NCBI GenBank assembly: GCA_945889645.1
Contig: CAMDCA010000011.1
Location: 1-43,298, forward strand
Reading direction: 5' to 3'
From: Rhizobium sp. Q54
GTDB lineage: Bacteria; Pseudomonadota; Alphaproteobacteria; UBA2966; CAIVPW01
DNA: 43,298 nt
This document shows, one piece after another, positions 20,858 through 29,598 of the stretch. The notes under the pieces are model-generated. The model did not search any database. It was not told the origin of the DNA and was given only the letters and a program-made list of their open reading frames with translations. Within the stretch, counting starts at the first letter, position 1, and the number at the start of each line of letters is the position of its first letter. The translations under genes and the position numbers were made by a program.

Positions 20858-21751
20858 ATGCGGCGATTGGCAGCCGTTCTCTTGGCACTGGCCGTTGCGA
20901 CGGCTTCTGTTGCGCGCGCCGACTATCGTGCCGGGTGGGATGCGTTCGAGAACGGCGACTATCCCGCGGCGTTGCGCGCGTGGCTGCCGTCGGCCGAGGT
21001 GGGCGATCCGCAGGCGCAATACGCCCTCGGGATCATGTTGCTGTACGGGCGCGGCATGGACGCCGACCCGCCGGGTGCAGCAGCGGTATTGGCGCCTGCC
21101 GCGGCCGCCGGCCTGCCGGAAGCGGCCTATGCCCTTGGGACGCTGTACCAGGACGGCGAAGGCGTGCGGCGCGATTTTGCCGAGGCGGCGCGCCTGTATG
21201 GCGTCGCGGCCCTGGGTGGACACACGGCGGCGCAAAACAATCTGGCGATCATGTTGGCCCTGGGCGAGGGCGTCGTACGCAATGCTGGCATGGCGCACAC
21301 CTGGTTTGGCTTGGCAGCAAAGGGCGGAGACGCCAGCGCGGCACGCAACCGCGACCGTGTTGCGGCCGAGCTAACACCAACTGAGCGGGCCGAATCCGAT
21401 CAACGCATCCAGGCGTTTCGGACCCCACGCCCGGTGATCTCGTCGTTGCCGCTCAATCCCGCCGAAACCTATCCAGGCGTCGTCAGCGTGCTGAAGCGCG
21501 TAGAAGTTGCCGTGCGCCTGCCAGAGCCGCCCGCGATGCCGGTGGCGACAGAGCAGATGAAGCCGATCGAGCCGGAGACCGCGACCATCGAGGTCATTCC
21601 GGTGGAGCCGCCGGCTCCCGCACCGGTGCCCCCGGTTGCCGTCACAACGCCGGCGCCGGCGCCAACGCCGGCTCGGACAGCAGCCCCAACGCCACCGCGA
21701 CCGACGGTCGCCACCGCGGCGCCGTTGCCGCTGTTGCCGCCGCGGCCGTAA
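20858..21751 (+). CDS. Secreted Sel1-repeat protein with Pro/Ala-rich tail
   Basis: A 297-residue exported protein. A signal peptide (about 1-21, ending ARA) is followed by three or four Sel1/TPR-like repeats (about 22-165: AQYALGIMLLYGRG, AAYALGTLYQDGEG, AQNNLAIMLALGEG) that form a helical protein-binding scaffold. From about 210 to the end it is rich in Pro, Ala, Val and Thr, perhaps a flexible tether in the periplasm. The binding partner is unknown. It is the last gene of the plus-strand run and faces the liv operon. Confidence 0.85.
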   Translation: MRRLAAVLLALAVATASVARADYRAGWDAFENGDYPAALRAWLPSAEVGDPQAQYALGIMLLYGRGMDADPPGAAAVLAPAAAAGLPEAAYALGTLYQDGEGVRRDFAEAARLYGVAALGGHTAAQNNLAIMLALGEGVVRNAGMAHTWFGLAAKGGDASAARNRDRVAAELTPTERAESDQRIQAFRTPRPVISSLPLNPAETYPGVVSVLKRVEVAVRLPEPPAMPVATEQMKPIEPETATIEVIPVEPPAPAPVPPVAVTTPAPAPTPARTAAPTPPRPTVATAAPLPLLPPRP

Positions 21752-21775
21752 CGGACCAACGCAGAGAGCGTGATT

Positions 21776-21797
21776 CCCTCTCCCGCATGGGAGAGGG
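21776..21797. repeat. 9-bp perfect palindrome of the dispersed C/G-rich repeat
   Basis: CCCTCTCCC (21776-21784) pairs with GGGAGAGGG (21789-21797) around a GCAT loop, then continues with TGAGGGTGAGGGG. It lies 24 bases after the Sel1 gene stop and resembles the blocks at 12611-12720 and 25249-25283. Confidence 0.6.
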
Positions 21798-21861
21798 TGA
21801 GGGTGAGGGGCCAACATGTGCCGGCGCTCGCGGTCTACCGCGGTTTTGACCTTCACCCCAA

Positions 21862-21891
21862 CCCTCCCCCTATGCAGGGGAGGGGGCTTTT
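21862..21891 (+). terminator. Hairpin with T-run between convergent sel1 and livF genes
   Basis: CCCTCCCC (21862-21869) pairs with GGGGAGGG (21877-21884), followed by GGCTTTTG on the plus strand. It can end the plus-strand transcript. On the minus strand no T-run follows. It is also a copy of the dispersed repeat (preceded by CTTCACCCCAA). Confidence 0.55.
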
Positions 21892-21902
21892 GCGTGAGTC
21901 CG

Positions 21903-22607
21903 TCAGACCCCCAGCGTCCGCTGCAGCACGTCGTCGGTGAGGGTGTCGGGGGTGCCGCGCCAGGCGACGCGGCCTTTTTCCAGAATGACGATGCGATCGG
22001 CGAGGCCGCGCATGGCGGCGACGTGTTTGTCGATCAGCAGGATCGACTGACCCTGGCGCTGCAGGGTCGCGAGGCACTGCCAGATCTCGGCGCGCAGGGC
22101 GGGCGACAGACCTTCGGTTGCTTCGTCGAGTACCAGCAGCGCGGGGTTGGTCATCAGGGCGCGGCCGATGGACAGCATTTGCTGCTCGCCGCCCGATAGG
22201 GTACTGGCCATGGCGCTCATGCGCGCGGCGAGCTGCGGCAGCATCGCCACCACGCGGTCGATGGTCCACGGCGCCGGATTCTTGGCGCGGTTGGCGGCCG
22301 TGGCGTCGAGGTTCTCGCGCACGGTGAGGTTGGGAAACACCTGGCGACCTTCGGGCACCAGGCCGATGCCGGCGCGGGCGATGCGGAAGGTCGGATGACC
22401 GCGCAACTCGCGGCCGTCGAACAGCACGCGGCCGCGTACCCACGGCGCCAGCCCAAGGATGGCGCGCACCAGAGTGGTCTTGCCCATGCCGTTGCGGCCC
22501 ATGAGCGCGACGACCTCGGACGCGCCGATGTCGAAGCTGACGCCGTTCAACACGCGCGCGGCGCCGTAGCCAGCCTCGACACCTTCGAGGCGCAGCAGCG
22601 GGCGCAT
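21903..22607 (-). CDS. livF: Branched-chain amino acid-type ABC transporter ATPase (LivF-like)
   Basis: Second ATPase of a HAAT-family importer, powering uptake on the inner membrane face. 234 residues with Walker A GRNGMGKTT (38-46), LSGGEQQ signature and Walker B LLVLDEATEGL. The Glu-Ala-Thr-Glu-Gly form is the LivF signature. The ATG overlaps the livG stop (TGATG). It is the last gene of the operon. Confidence 0.94.
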   Translation of the reverse strand: MRPLLRLEGVEAGYGAARVLNGVSFDIGASEVVALMGRNGMGKTTLVRAILGLAPWVRGRVLFDGRELRGHPTFRIARAGIGLVPEGRQVFPNLTVRENLDATAANRAKNPAPWTIDRVVAMLPQLAARMSAMASTLSGGEQQMLSIGRALMTNPALLVLDEATEGLSPALRAEIWQCLATLQRQGQSILLIDKHVAAMRGLADRIVILEKGRVAWRGTPDTLTDDVLQRTLGV

Positions 22608-23356
22608 CAGGAGCCCTCGCCCAGGTAGGCGGTGCGCACCGCCGCGTCGTCGCGAATCGCTTCCGGCGTTCCGCTGGCGATCCCCTTGCCATCGACCAGC
22701 ACCGTGATGCGGTCAGCGAGCGCGAACACGGCGTCCATGTCGTGTTCGACCAGCACGATGGCGAGTGGGCCCGACAGGCTGGCGATGAGATCGACCATCC
22801 GGCGGCTCTCATCGACGCCGAGTCCCGCCAACGGTTCGTCGAGCAGTAGCACCTTGGGGGCGCTGGACAGAACGATAGCGATTTCCAGCTGGCGGTGCTC
22901 GCCGTGGCTGAGGGCTGCGGCATCAACTCCGCTACGGCCCGACAACCCGACGCGGCGCAGGATGGCGGCGGCGGCATCGGCGAACTCGCCGGCGATGGCG
23001 GCGGAGCGCCACATGCGGCTGGCAGTGCCGTTGCGCGCGCGCATGCCGAAGGCGACGTTCTCCAGCACCGAGAATCCGGGGAACACGCTGGTGATCTGAT
23101 AGGAGCGCGCCAGGCCGAGGGCCACGCGCTCGGGCACGCTGAGGTGCGTGACGTCGCGGCCGACCAACGTGACGCTACCTGCGTCGGGAGTCACCTCGCC
23201 GGTCAACTGCCCGAGCAGGGTGGTCTTGCCGCCGCCGTTCGGGCCGATGACGGCGTGCAGCTCTCGCGGCATCAGGTCGAGGTCGATGCCGGCGTTGGCA
23301 ATGATGCCGCCGAACCGCTTGGCCAGTCCGCGCGCGACGAGGAGGGGATCAGCCAT
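22607..23356 (-). CDS. livG: Branched-chain amino acid-type ABC transporter ATPase (LivG-like)
   Basis: First ATPase of the importer. About 249 residues from ATG 23356, with Walker A GPNGGGKTT (38-46) and Walker B LLLDEPLAGLG. The ABC signature reads LSHGEHRQ instead of the canonical LSGGQ-like form, common in LivG relatives. A longer in-frame start at 23389 exists, but the family usually begins as here. The start overlaps the livM end by 8 bases. Confidence 0.93.
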   Translation of the reverse strand: MADPLLVARGLAKRFGGIIANAGIDLDLMPRELHAVIGPNGGGKTTLLGQLTGEVTPDAGSVTLVGRDVTHLSVPERVALGLARSYQITSVFPGFSVLENVAFGMRARNGTASRMWRSAAIAGEFADAAAAILRRVGLSGRSGVDAAALSHGEHRQLEIAIVLSSAPKVLLLDEPLAGLGVDESRRMVDLIASLSGPLAIVLVEHDMDAVFALADRITVLVDGKGIASGTPEAIRDDAAVRTAYLGEGS

Positions 23357-24299
23357 TGCGGCCGCGCCCCAACAGTCCGGCGATGCCACCGGGTGCAGCG
23401 ATCACGATCAGCAGCAACAGCGGGCCGAACACGATGCGCCAGTGTTCGCTAACGCCGGAGAGCGCTTCTTCGAGCAGCACGAACGCAGCGGCGCCGAACA
23501 GCGGGCCGAAGGTTGTGCCGGCGCCGCCGAGCAGCACCATCACTGCGAGCTCGACAGAGCGCGTCCAGCCCATGGAGGCCGGGCTGACGAAGCCGGAGTG
23601 ATTGGCGGCCAGGACGCCAGCTATGCCGCACAGGGCTCCGCTCAAGGCGAAAGCGGTGACGCGGTAGCGGAACACGGAGACGCCGACCGCCAACATGCGG
23701 CGCTCGTTGGCGGCGGCGCCGCGCAGCACCGCACCGAACGGCGAGCGCGAGAGGCGGAACGACACGTACAGTGCGACGAGCAGCACGATGAGCGCCGCCA
23801 CATAGGCGCCGAGGCCGCGCGACAGGGCGAAGGTGCCGAATTGCGTCGGGGCGACGAGGTTCATACCGTCGTCGCCGCCGTAGCGTTCGAGCGACACCGC
23901 GCCGTAGTAGAGCATCTGGCCGAACGCCAAGGTGATCATCAAGAACGCGACGCCGCGGGTGCGCAGCGAGACGCTGCCGATCAGAGCGCCGATCGTTGCG
24001 GCCAAGACGGCCGCGAGCGGCACCTGCACCCAACCGCTGGCGAGCAGACCGGTGCCGCCGGACTCGGCTGCGGCGATGCCGACCGTGTAGGCGCCGATGC
24101 CGACGAACGCGGCGTGACCGAACGCGGGCAAGCCCGCGTAGCCAAGGACGAGGTTGAGGCCGACGGCGGCAATGGCGAGGATCGCTATCTGCTGGAACAG
24201 AAACAGCAGGTACGGCTGGTCGAGCACGATGGCTGCGGGCGCGGCCGCAATCATCGCGGCCAGCAGTGCGGCGGCGAGCAGTGCGGCGGCGCGGTTCAT
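23349..24299 (-). CDS. livM: Branched-chain amino acid-type ABC transporter permease (LivM-like)
   Basis: Membrane permease subunit, 316 residues with about eight to ten hydrophobic segments. The family core LNLVLGYAGLPAFGHAAFVGIGAY lies near residues 48-71, and the cytoplasmic loop SPFGAVLRGAAANERR, which contacts the ATPases, near 188. Its start overlaps the livH end by four bases (ATGA), indicating translational coupling. Confidence 0.93.
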   Translation of the reverse strand: MNRAAALLAAALLAAMIAAAPAAIVLDQPYLLFLFQQIAILAIAAVGLNLVLGYAGLPAFGHAAFVGIGAYTVGIAAAESGGTGLLASGWVQVPLAAVLAATIGALIGSVSLRTRGVAFLMITLAFGQMLYYGAVSLERYGGDDGMNLVAPTQFGTFALSRGLGAYVAALIVLLVALYVSFRLSRSPFGAVLRGAAANERRMLAVGVSVFRYRVTAFALSGALCGIAGVLAANHSGFVSPASMGWTRSVELAVMVLLGGAGTTFGPLFGAAAFVLLEEALSGVSEHWRIVFGPLLLLIVIAAPGGIAGLLGRGRNG

Positions 24300-25222
24300 C
24301 CGTCGGCGCGGGACTGTGTGGGGAACAAGCCGCGCGGGCGCACGACCAGGATGACGACCATCGATACATAGATAAGCATCGAAGCGAGGGCAGGGCCGAC
24401 GGCGTCGGCGATCTGGCCGGTGAACACGGTGCGCAGGAGTCCTGGCAGGTAGGCGCGGCCGAGGGTGTCGATCAGGCCGACGATCAGCGCCGCAACCAGC
24501 GCGCCACGCACCGAACCGATGCCGCCGATGACGACGACGACGAACGCAAGCAGCAGGACTTCCTCACCCATGCCGACGCGAACCGTCAGCAGGGGCGCGG
24601 CGAGAATGCCGGCGAGGCCGGATAGGGCGGCACCGAGGGCAAATACGCCCAGGAACAGGAGCCGGCTGTTGACGCCGAGGGCCTCGGCCATGCGGCGGTT
24701 GGCGGCCGCGGCGCGCAGCAGCATGCCGGCGCGGGTACGCGCGACGAGCAGATAGAGGGCCGCGGCCGAGGCGATGCCGGCGACCAGCACCGCCAGTCTG
24801 TACGCCGGGTAGACGATGCCGGGCAGCAGGGTCACCTGGCCTGACAGGAATTCGGGGGGCGCCAGCGAGAGACCGGCCGGTCCCCAAACCAGGCGGGCGC
24901 CTTCGTTGAAGAACAGGATCAGGCCAAAGGTGGCGAGCACCTGTTCCAGGTGCGGCCGGTCGTAGAGGCCGCGGATCGCGATGACCTCAAGAATCACGCC
25001 GACGGCGGTGGTGGCGATGAGCGCGGCGCCGGCGCCAAGGACGAACGAGCCCGTTAGCTCGGTGAACATGACGGCGAAGTAGGCGCCGAGCATGTACAGC
25101 GAGCCATGGGCAAGATTTACCATGCCCATGACGCCGAAGATCAGCGTCAGTCCCGCCGAGAGCAGGAACAGCAGCACACCAAACTGCAGGCCGTTCAGCA
25201 GCTGCTCGACGAAAAGAATCAT
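24296..25222 (-). CDS. livH: Branched-chain amino acid-type ABC transporter permease (LivH-like)
   Basis: Second permease subunit, 308 residues with multiple membrane segments. The LivH-type features are LLSAGLTLIFGVMGMVNLAHGSLYMLGAY near residues 20-48 and a loop with ARTRAGMLLRAAAANRRMAEALGVN contacting the ATPase. It begins 67 bases after the substrate-binding gene. That gap holds a copy of the dispersed repeat, which may set lower expression for the membrane parts. Confidence 0.93.
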   Translation of the reverse strand: MILFVEQLLNGLQFGVLLFLLSAGLTLIFGVMGMVNLAHGSLYMLGAYFAVMFTELTGSFVLGAGAALIATTAVGVILEVIAIRGLYDRPHLEQVLATFGLILFFNEGARLVWGPAGLSLAPPEFLSGQVTLLPGIVYPAYRLAVLVAGIASAAALYLLVARTRAGMLLRAAAANRRMAEALGVNSRLLFLGVFALGAALSGLAGILAAPLLTVRVGMGEEVLLLAFVVVVIGGIGSVRGALVAALIVGLIDTLGRAYLPGLLRTVFTGQIADAVGPALASMLIYVSMVVILVVRPRGLFPTQSRADG

Positions 25223-25248
25223 TGGTTCAGCAGCGCGTTTCGCACGTC

Positions 25249-25283
25249 ACCCCACCCCAGCCCTCACCCCTCAAGGGGGAGGA
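25249..25283. repeat. Dispersed C/G-rich repeat between binding protein and permease genes
   Basis: CACCCCACCCCAGCCCTC then ACCCCTCAAGGGGGAGGAGG. The core CCCCT-CAA-GGGGG can fold. It matches the flank of the 21851-21885 copy (TTCACCCCAACCCT). Its location inside the operon suggests an mRNA-stabilising stem for the binding-protein transcript. Confidence 0.45.
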
Positions 25284-25289
25284 GGATTC

Positions 25290-26480
25290 TTAGTGTGCCA
25301 TCGCGCAGTTGGCGGCGTAGGGGTCGGTGTGAGCGGTGTAGATGCGCTCGTTGAGCTTCAGCGCGTAGGCGTTGTTGGCGCCGCGCACGACCTCGAACAG
25401 GTAGAAGTCCTGCACCGGGAAGTGGTTGCGGCCGAACCTGAACGTGCCGCGCACCGATTCGAAGTTCGCCTTCTCCAGCGCGGCGCGCACCGTGTCGTGG
25501 TTGGTGAGGTCGCCGCGCGTGCCCTCGACTGCGCTCTTGATCAACATCGCCGAGTCGTAGGCCTGGGCGGCGTAGAACGACGGCGTGCGGCCATACTTCT
25601 TGCGGAAGTCATCGACGAACTTGCGGTTGGCCGGATTGTCGAGGGCGGCGCCCCAATGCTGGGTTAGCTGCGCGCCCGCAACCAGGTCACCGATCTGCGG
25701 CAGATTGAGGTCGTCGATGCTGAACGACGAGTACAGTGGGATCTGCCCCAGCAGTCCGGCCTGGGCGTACTGCTTGAAGAACTGCGTGCCGTAGTTGCCG
25801 GGGAAGAAGAACCACACCGCGCTGGGGTTGGCGGCCCGGATTTTCGCCAGCTCGGCGGCGAAGTCGATCTGATCCGGCCACTGGGTGTATTCCTCGGCGG
25901 CGATCGAGCCCTTGAACGTGCGCTTGAAGCCAGACACCATATTGCGGCCGGCGGCATAGTTCGGCGCCAGCACGTACACGTTGCTGACGTTGCGGCGGTT
26001 CATCACCTCGCCCATCGCCATCGGCGTCTGGTCGTTCTGCCACGAGGTCGAGAAGAAGTTGGGTGTGCATTGCGCGCCGGCGAGTTCGGACGGACCGGCA
26101 TTGGCGCTGATGACGAACGCTCCGGCTTCGGTGGCGGCGCGATACGACGCCAGTAGCACGTTCGACCAGATGTAGCCGGTGACGAACTGGACTTTGTCGC
26201 GCTGCATCAGGCGCTCGGTCTTCTGCAGGCCCATGTCGGGGTTCTGGGCGTCGTCTTCATACGTGACGGTGACCGGCTGGCCGCCCATGCTGCGGCCCAT
26301 GTGGTCGAGCGCGAGTTCGAACGCGTCGCGCATGTCGTTGCCGATCGCCGCCGCCCCGCCCGTCAGGGTGGTGACCATGCCGATGCGCACGCCGTCGCCC
26401 TTGTTGCCGGTCAGGTTGAAGATGACCGCCGCCAGGATGACGGCCAAGACGGCGAGGCCGGCCAACGCGCGAATGTTCAT
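25290..26480 (-). CDS. ABC transporter substrate-binding protein (Leu/Ile/Val-binding family)
   Basis: Periplasmic receptor that hands substrate to the LivHM permease. 396 residues: a hydrophobic N-terminal segment (about 5-24) that may be an uncleaved anchor or signal, then a type I periplasmic-binding fold (VRIGMVTTLTGGAAAIGNDM, GYIWSNVL, FVISANAGPS, VYVLAPNYAAGRN). The ATG at 26480 has GGGAG upstream. A TTG two codons earlier is less likely. Substrate is unclear; this family takes amino acids, amides, urea and aromatic acids. Confidence 0.9.
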   Translation of the reverse strand: MNIRALAGLAVLAVILAAVIFNLTGNKGDGVRIGMVTTLTGGAAAIGNDMRDAFELALDHMGRSMGGQPVTVTYEDDAQNPDMGLQKTERLMQRDKVQFVTGYIWSNVLLASYRAATEAGAFVISANAGPSELAGAQCTPNFFSTSWQNDQTPMAMGEVMNRRNVSNVYVLAPNYAAGRNMVSGFKRTFKGSIAAEEYTQWPDQIDFAAELAKIRAANPSAVWFFFPGNYGTQFFKQYAQAGLLGQIPLYSSFSIDDLNLPQIGDLVAGAQLTQHWGAALDNPANRKFVDDFRKKYGRTPSFYAAQAYDSAMLIKSAVEGTRGDLTNHDTVRAALEKANFESVRGTFRFGRNHFPVQDFYLFEVVRGANNAYALKLNERIYTAHTDPYAANCAMAH

Positions 26481-26601
26481 GTGCAAGTGCTCCCAGAACG
26501 CGGCGCGATACTAACGTACCGCTTCCGGCCCTGCATCGTTCCTTCGGCAGGCTTTCCGTCGCAGGCGGTGCGGGTACAATGGCGCCCAAAGGGAGACGGA
26601 T

Positions 26602-27159
26602 ATGGATATGCGCATGATTGGCGGGGCGGTGGTCCTTGCGGTGGTGACTGTCGTCACGGCGGTTGCCCAGGTCCCGCCGCGGGCCGTCGCGGTGCGGACC
26701 AACCCGGACGCCACCGTGCCCGGAATGATGGCGCGGCTGATCGACTGGGGCGGCACGACCGTTCCGGATGGGCAACAGTGCAATCAGTTCGGCGGCCAAG
26801 GCAGCACGCCGCGCCTGGCGCTCGACGGCTATCACACCGGCACCCAGGTGATCCTGCTGGCGTTCAACGACGAGACCTATGCGCCGATGAACAATGGCGG
26901 CCACGGCATCGTCGGCTTCCGCATCAACGGCAGGTACGCCAGCACGGGCTCGATTCCGGGTGAGACGCAGCCCAACTCGCAGGGCAATTTGATTGTCGCC
27001 GACAACCGCGGCGGGCAGAGCCCCGGGTATCTGCCGCCGTGCTCGGGCGGCCGCGGCAATCTGTACTCGGTGACGGTGATGGCGGTGACGTGGGCCGACA
27101 CCAACCCGCCGAGCTACACGGTGCTCAACCAGACACGGGTCGAGCTCGGCCGCTACTAG
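26602..27159 (+). CDS. Secreted protein of unknown function
   Basis: A 185-residue protein with an N-terminal signal-like segment (about 5-22, ending AVA) and a beta-rich mature part. The region NGGHGIVGFRI (about 97-107) and GYLPPCSGGRGNLYSVTVMAV (split around 142-163) faintly recalls the phosphatidylethanolamine-binding (YbhB) fold, but the key Asp/His residues are not clear, so no function is assigned. A GGGAGA ribosome site precedes the ATG. It converges with the amidohydrolase, overlapping it by four bases at the ends. Confidence 0.7.
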   Translation: MDMRMIGGAVVLAVVTVVTAVAQVPPRAVAVRTNPDATVPGMMARLIDWGGTTVPDGQQCNQFGGQGSTPRLALDGYHTGTQVILLAFNDETYAPMNNGGHGIVGFRINGRYASTGSIPGETQPNSQGNLIVADNRGGQSPGYLPPCSGGRGNLYSVTVMAVTWADTNPPSYTVLNQTRVELGRY

Positions 27160-28565
27160 CGATCGATGGTGGCCAGGATGGCGGCGGGGTCGTGCATCAC
27201 GCCGCCGCGCAGGACGCGATAGATTCGCGTCGTATTGCGGATGTCGGCGAGCGGGTCGGCGTCCAGCAGCAGCAGGTCGGCGAGCTTGCCCGCCGCAACC
27301 GTGCCGAGGTCGGCGCGGCCCATAACCGCCGCGCCGTTCTTCGTGGCGGCGACCAGAACCTCCATCGGAGTCAGGCCGGCCTCGACCATCAGCTCCATTT
27401 CGCGGTGCAGGCCGGGGCCGTGCAGGGTGCCGATGTTCCCGGCGTCCGAGCCGGCGGCAATGATCCCGCCGGCGTCGCGCAGGCGACGCAGGTTGGCGGC
27501 GCTTTCGGGATCGATCGGCGGCACGGGCGCAGGGCGCAGGGCGCGTGGCCGCTGCGCAGCGGGCAGATTCGCGAGACTTAGGATCGAGCGGATGGCGGCG
27601 GGGTCGCCGGCGCGAGTCTCCATTGCCGTGGGGCGGAAGGCGAGGCCGAGGGCGCGGTTGTACCCTTCGACGACGGCGAACGTCGGGGTGTAGATCACGC
27701 CCAGCGTGCGCATCTGGAACAGCAGCGGCGCATCGGCGATCTCGTCGTCGATGCCGTGCACCAATACATCGGCGCCGGCCTCCACCACGGCGCGGGCGAC
27801 GCGCAGTTCGGTCGCGTGAACGGCAACGCGGACGCCGCCCGCGTGCGCCTCGGCGATGACGGCGCGCACCCAGTCCAGTTGCGGGCGGATGTCTAGGCCC
27901 GCGTAGACGAACCAGATCTTGATGAGGTCTGGCCGGTACGGCAGCAGGCGCCGCACTTCGGCGCGCCCTTGCTCGGCCGTGGCGACCTGAATCATCGGCG
28001 GGTCGGCGACCGTCACTTCGGCCGGTGCGTAGGTCGCCAGCAGGGGTCCGCTCACGGCGACGCGCGGCGCGATGGGGGTCGCGTTGGCCGCGGCGCGGGC
28101 GTCGAACGTCCACAGCGGTCCGCCGACGTCGACCACGCTGGTGATGCCGCTGGCGAGATATCGGGCCAGCGTCGCCGGAGTGGCGGCCTTCACGGCGGCG
28201 ACCTCGTCGGCGTACGGACGCACAGTACGTAGGTCGAGAATGTCCGGCCGGGCGTAGGCGCCGCCGGACTGGAAGAAATGCATATGGGCGTCGATCAGGC
28301 CGGGCAGCAGCCACTTGCCGGTCACGTCGAGGCGCTCGGCGTCGGGCGGGATCGACACGAGTCCACCGGGTCCGGCCGCGACGATGCGGTCGCCGTCGAT
28401 GATGACGGTGGCGTTGGGCACCGGCGCAGCGCCGGTGCCGTCAATCAGCGTGGCGCCGAGAAGGGCGAGGGGAGCGGCGAGCGCCGGTGGCGCCAGGGCC
28501 AAGAGCGCAATTGCCACTGCCGCAAAAAGAAGCCGCTGGCGTGCGGTTGGCACGCCAGCGGTCAT
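27156..28565 (-). CDS. Secreted amidohydrolase (imidazolonepropionase/prolidase-like)
   Basis: A 469-residue metal-dependent hydrolase. A signal peptide (about 9-30, ALAPPALAA) is followed by the small beta-sandwich and the TIM barrel with HxH in DAHMHFF, the putative carbamylated Lys in LIKIW, AVHATE, LVHGID and the GSDAGN aspartate. The C-terminal LGTVAAGKLADLLLLDADPL returns to the beta-sandwich, as in COG1228 amidohydrolases. The substrate is probably a small peptide or cyclic amide. The ATG at 28565 gives the signal peptide at the very start; the upstream extension is unlikely. Confidence 0.88.
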   Translation of the reverse strand: MTAGVPTARQRLLFAAVAIALLALAPPALAAPLALLGATLIDGTGAAPVPNATVIIDGDRIVAAGPGGLVSIPPDAERLDVTGKWLLPGLIDAHMHFFQSGGAYARPDILDLRTVRPYADEVAAVKAATPATLARYLASGITSVVDVGGPLWTFDARAAANATPIAPRVAVSGPLLATYAPAEVTVADPPMIQVATAEQGRAEVRRLLPYRPDLIKIWFVYAGLDIRPQLDWVRAVIAEAHAGGVRVAVHATELRVARAVVEAGADVLVHGIDDEIADAPLLFQMRTLGVIYTPTFAVVEGYNRALGLAFRPTAMETRAGDPAAIRSILSLANLPAAQRPRALRPAPVPPIDPESAANLRRLRDAGGIIAAGSDAGNIGTLHGPGLHREMELMVEAGLTPMEVLVAATKNGAAVMGRADLGTVAAGKLADLLLLDADPLADIRNTTRIYRVLRGGVMHDPAAILATIDR

Positions 28566-28605
28566 TTCATTCCGGTAGCGGGCGCTGGCCCGCGGTCCGT
28601 AAAGG

Positions 28606-28758
28606 CTAGTGGTGGTGGCCGTGGCCGCCCATCGGGGGCGTGCCGCCGCCGACAATGGCGTCGCGCTTGGCCATCCAACCCTTGAAGATGACCATTAGGC
28701 CGGCAAGCAGGACCAGCGTCGCGGCCATGAACGCCCACAGAATATACACTTCAGGCAT
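28606..28758 (-). CDS. Small single-pass membrane protein with Gly/His tail
   Basis: About 50 residues: a hydrophobic helix (about 5-25, LWAFMAATLVLLAGLMVIF), a basic stretch (KGWMAKRD), then a Gly-rich tail ending GGHGHHH. The ATG at 28758 has a run of G before it (GGGGG). An extended frame to 28806 is possible. The tail could bind metal. No family recognised. It is 40 bases upstream of the amidohydrolase and may be co-transcribed with it. Confidence 0.6.
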   Translation of the reverse strand: MPEVYILWAFMAATLVLLAGLMVIFKGWMAKRDAIVGGGTPPMGGHGHHH

Positions 28759-28857
28759 GACGAACCCCCAAATGCCCTTGCAAAAGTCGGCTCTACAATC
28801 GTTCAAGAACAGCCGGAAATCAACCGCCCCGCGCGCTTCGGCCGCAGGGTTGCCGTC

Positions 28858-29496
28858 CTAGCGGGCCGGGACGCATGGATAGCGCGTGGACAGGGCCGTG
28901 AGGGCGACACTTCCGGCGCTGTACCTGAGCTGCTGCGGATGCTCGCCAATGAAGGTGAGGATCACCAGCATCGCCTCGCGAAGCTCGGCGGTGTCGGGCA
29001 GGCACATCAGGGGCGACACGATCTTCCAGTCCGCCAGGGCCTGGTGCGAATCCAGTACTCCGATGGTGAACGCCTGGCACAGCACCAAGTTCTGACACAG
29101 GGCCACCAGATCGGTGGCATCGCGGACGCGGTCGAGGATCTGGACGGTGCCGCCGCTGTCGGCGGGGCAGCGATAGCTTGCCTGCAGCGCATTGAGCGCA
29201 CTGCTGCTGGCGTAGAATGGCAGCTGATCGGGGTGCTGCTGCAGGTAGGTCGAGACGATCGGCCATATCTCGGCGGTAGACAACGGCCGCGCTGGACAGA
29301 CCAGGTGGCGGCCATCGGTCCAGGTCATCAGCGTGCCGCGGGCGTCGAGCAGGCCCGAGAAGAACGCGTCGCAGACCTCTTGGGTCGCGCAGTTCCGGAT
29401 CAGGTCGCCGCCCTGATAAACCTGCCGCGCCGAGGCCGGCTGCGCCGCCAGCCCCGCCGCAAGCCACAGTGCAGCGATCGCCACTAGCGCACGCAT
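28858..29496 (-). CDS. Secreted protein with two tandem Rap1a/Tai-like domains
   Basis: A 212-residue exported protein: signal peptide (about 1-23), then two copies of a Rap1a/Tai-immunity-type domain. Each has the pattern C-x5-C, a GLLD/GVLD motif, an acidic/hydrophobic helix, YLQQHPDQL or FIGEHPQQL, and a final YxC. The cysteines lie at 36, 42, 67, 110 and 134, 140, 165, 208, so the spacing of the two halves is identical, pointing to a recent or constrained duplication. Rap1a and Tai proteins neutralise type VI effectors in the periplasm. No toxin gene is nearby, so an immunity role here is uncertain. Confidence 0.75.
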   Translation of the reverse strand: MRALVAIAALWLAAGLAAQPASARQVYQGGDLIRNCATQEVCDAFFSGLLDARGTLMTWTDGRHLVCPARPLSTAEIWPIVSTYLQQHPDQLPFYASSSALNALQASYRCPADSGGTVQILDRVRDATDLVALCQNLVLCQAFTIGVLDSHQALADWKIVSPLMCLPDTAELREAMLVILTFIGEHPQQLRYSAGSVALTALSTRYPCVPAR

Positions 29497-29598
29497 GTGC
29501 CCTCACCCTCCCTCGCGGCACCCTAGCGAGTCGGTCCCATGGCTGCAACAATGGGTCCCAACGAGGCACCAAGAACGCGTGACACGAAGGACTCTGGC

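Noticed and set aside
21590-21751. Pro/Ala repeats at the end of the Sel1 gene as a separate tandem repeat
   Set aside because: They are simply the low-complexity tail of the coding sequence.
23148-24371. 407-codon plus-strand ORF opposite livM
   Set aside because: Antisense to a clear permease; composition dominated by Ala, Glu, Gly and Arg.
26257-28314. 685-codon minus-strand ORF spanning the binding-protein and amidohydrolase region
   Set aside because: It overlaps three real genes and is very Arg-rich, a typical shadow frame.
29497-29598. Riboswitch (TPP type) before thiI
   Set aside because: No conserved TPP aptamer elements could be recognised in the roughly 100-base gap.
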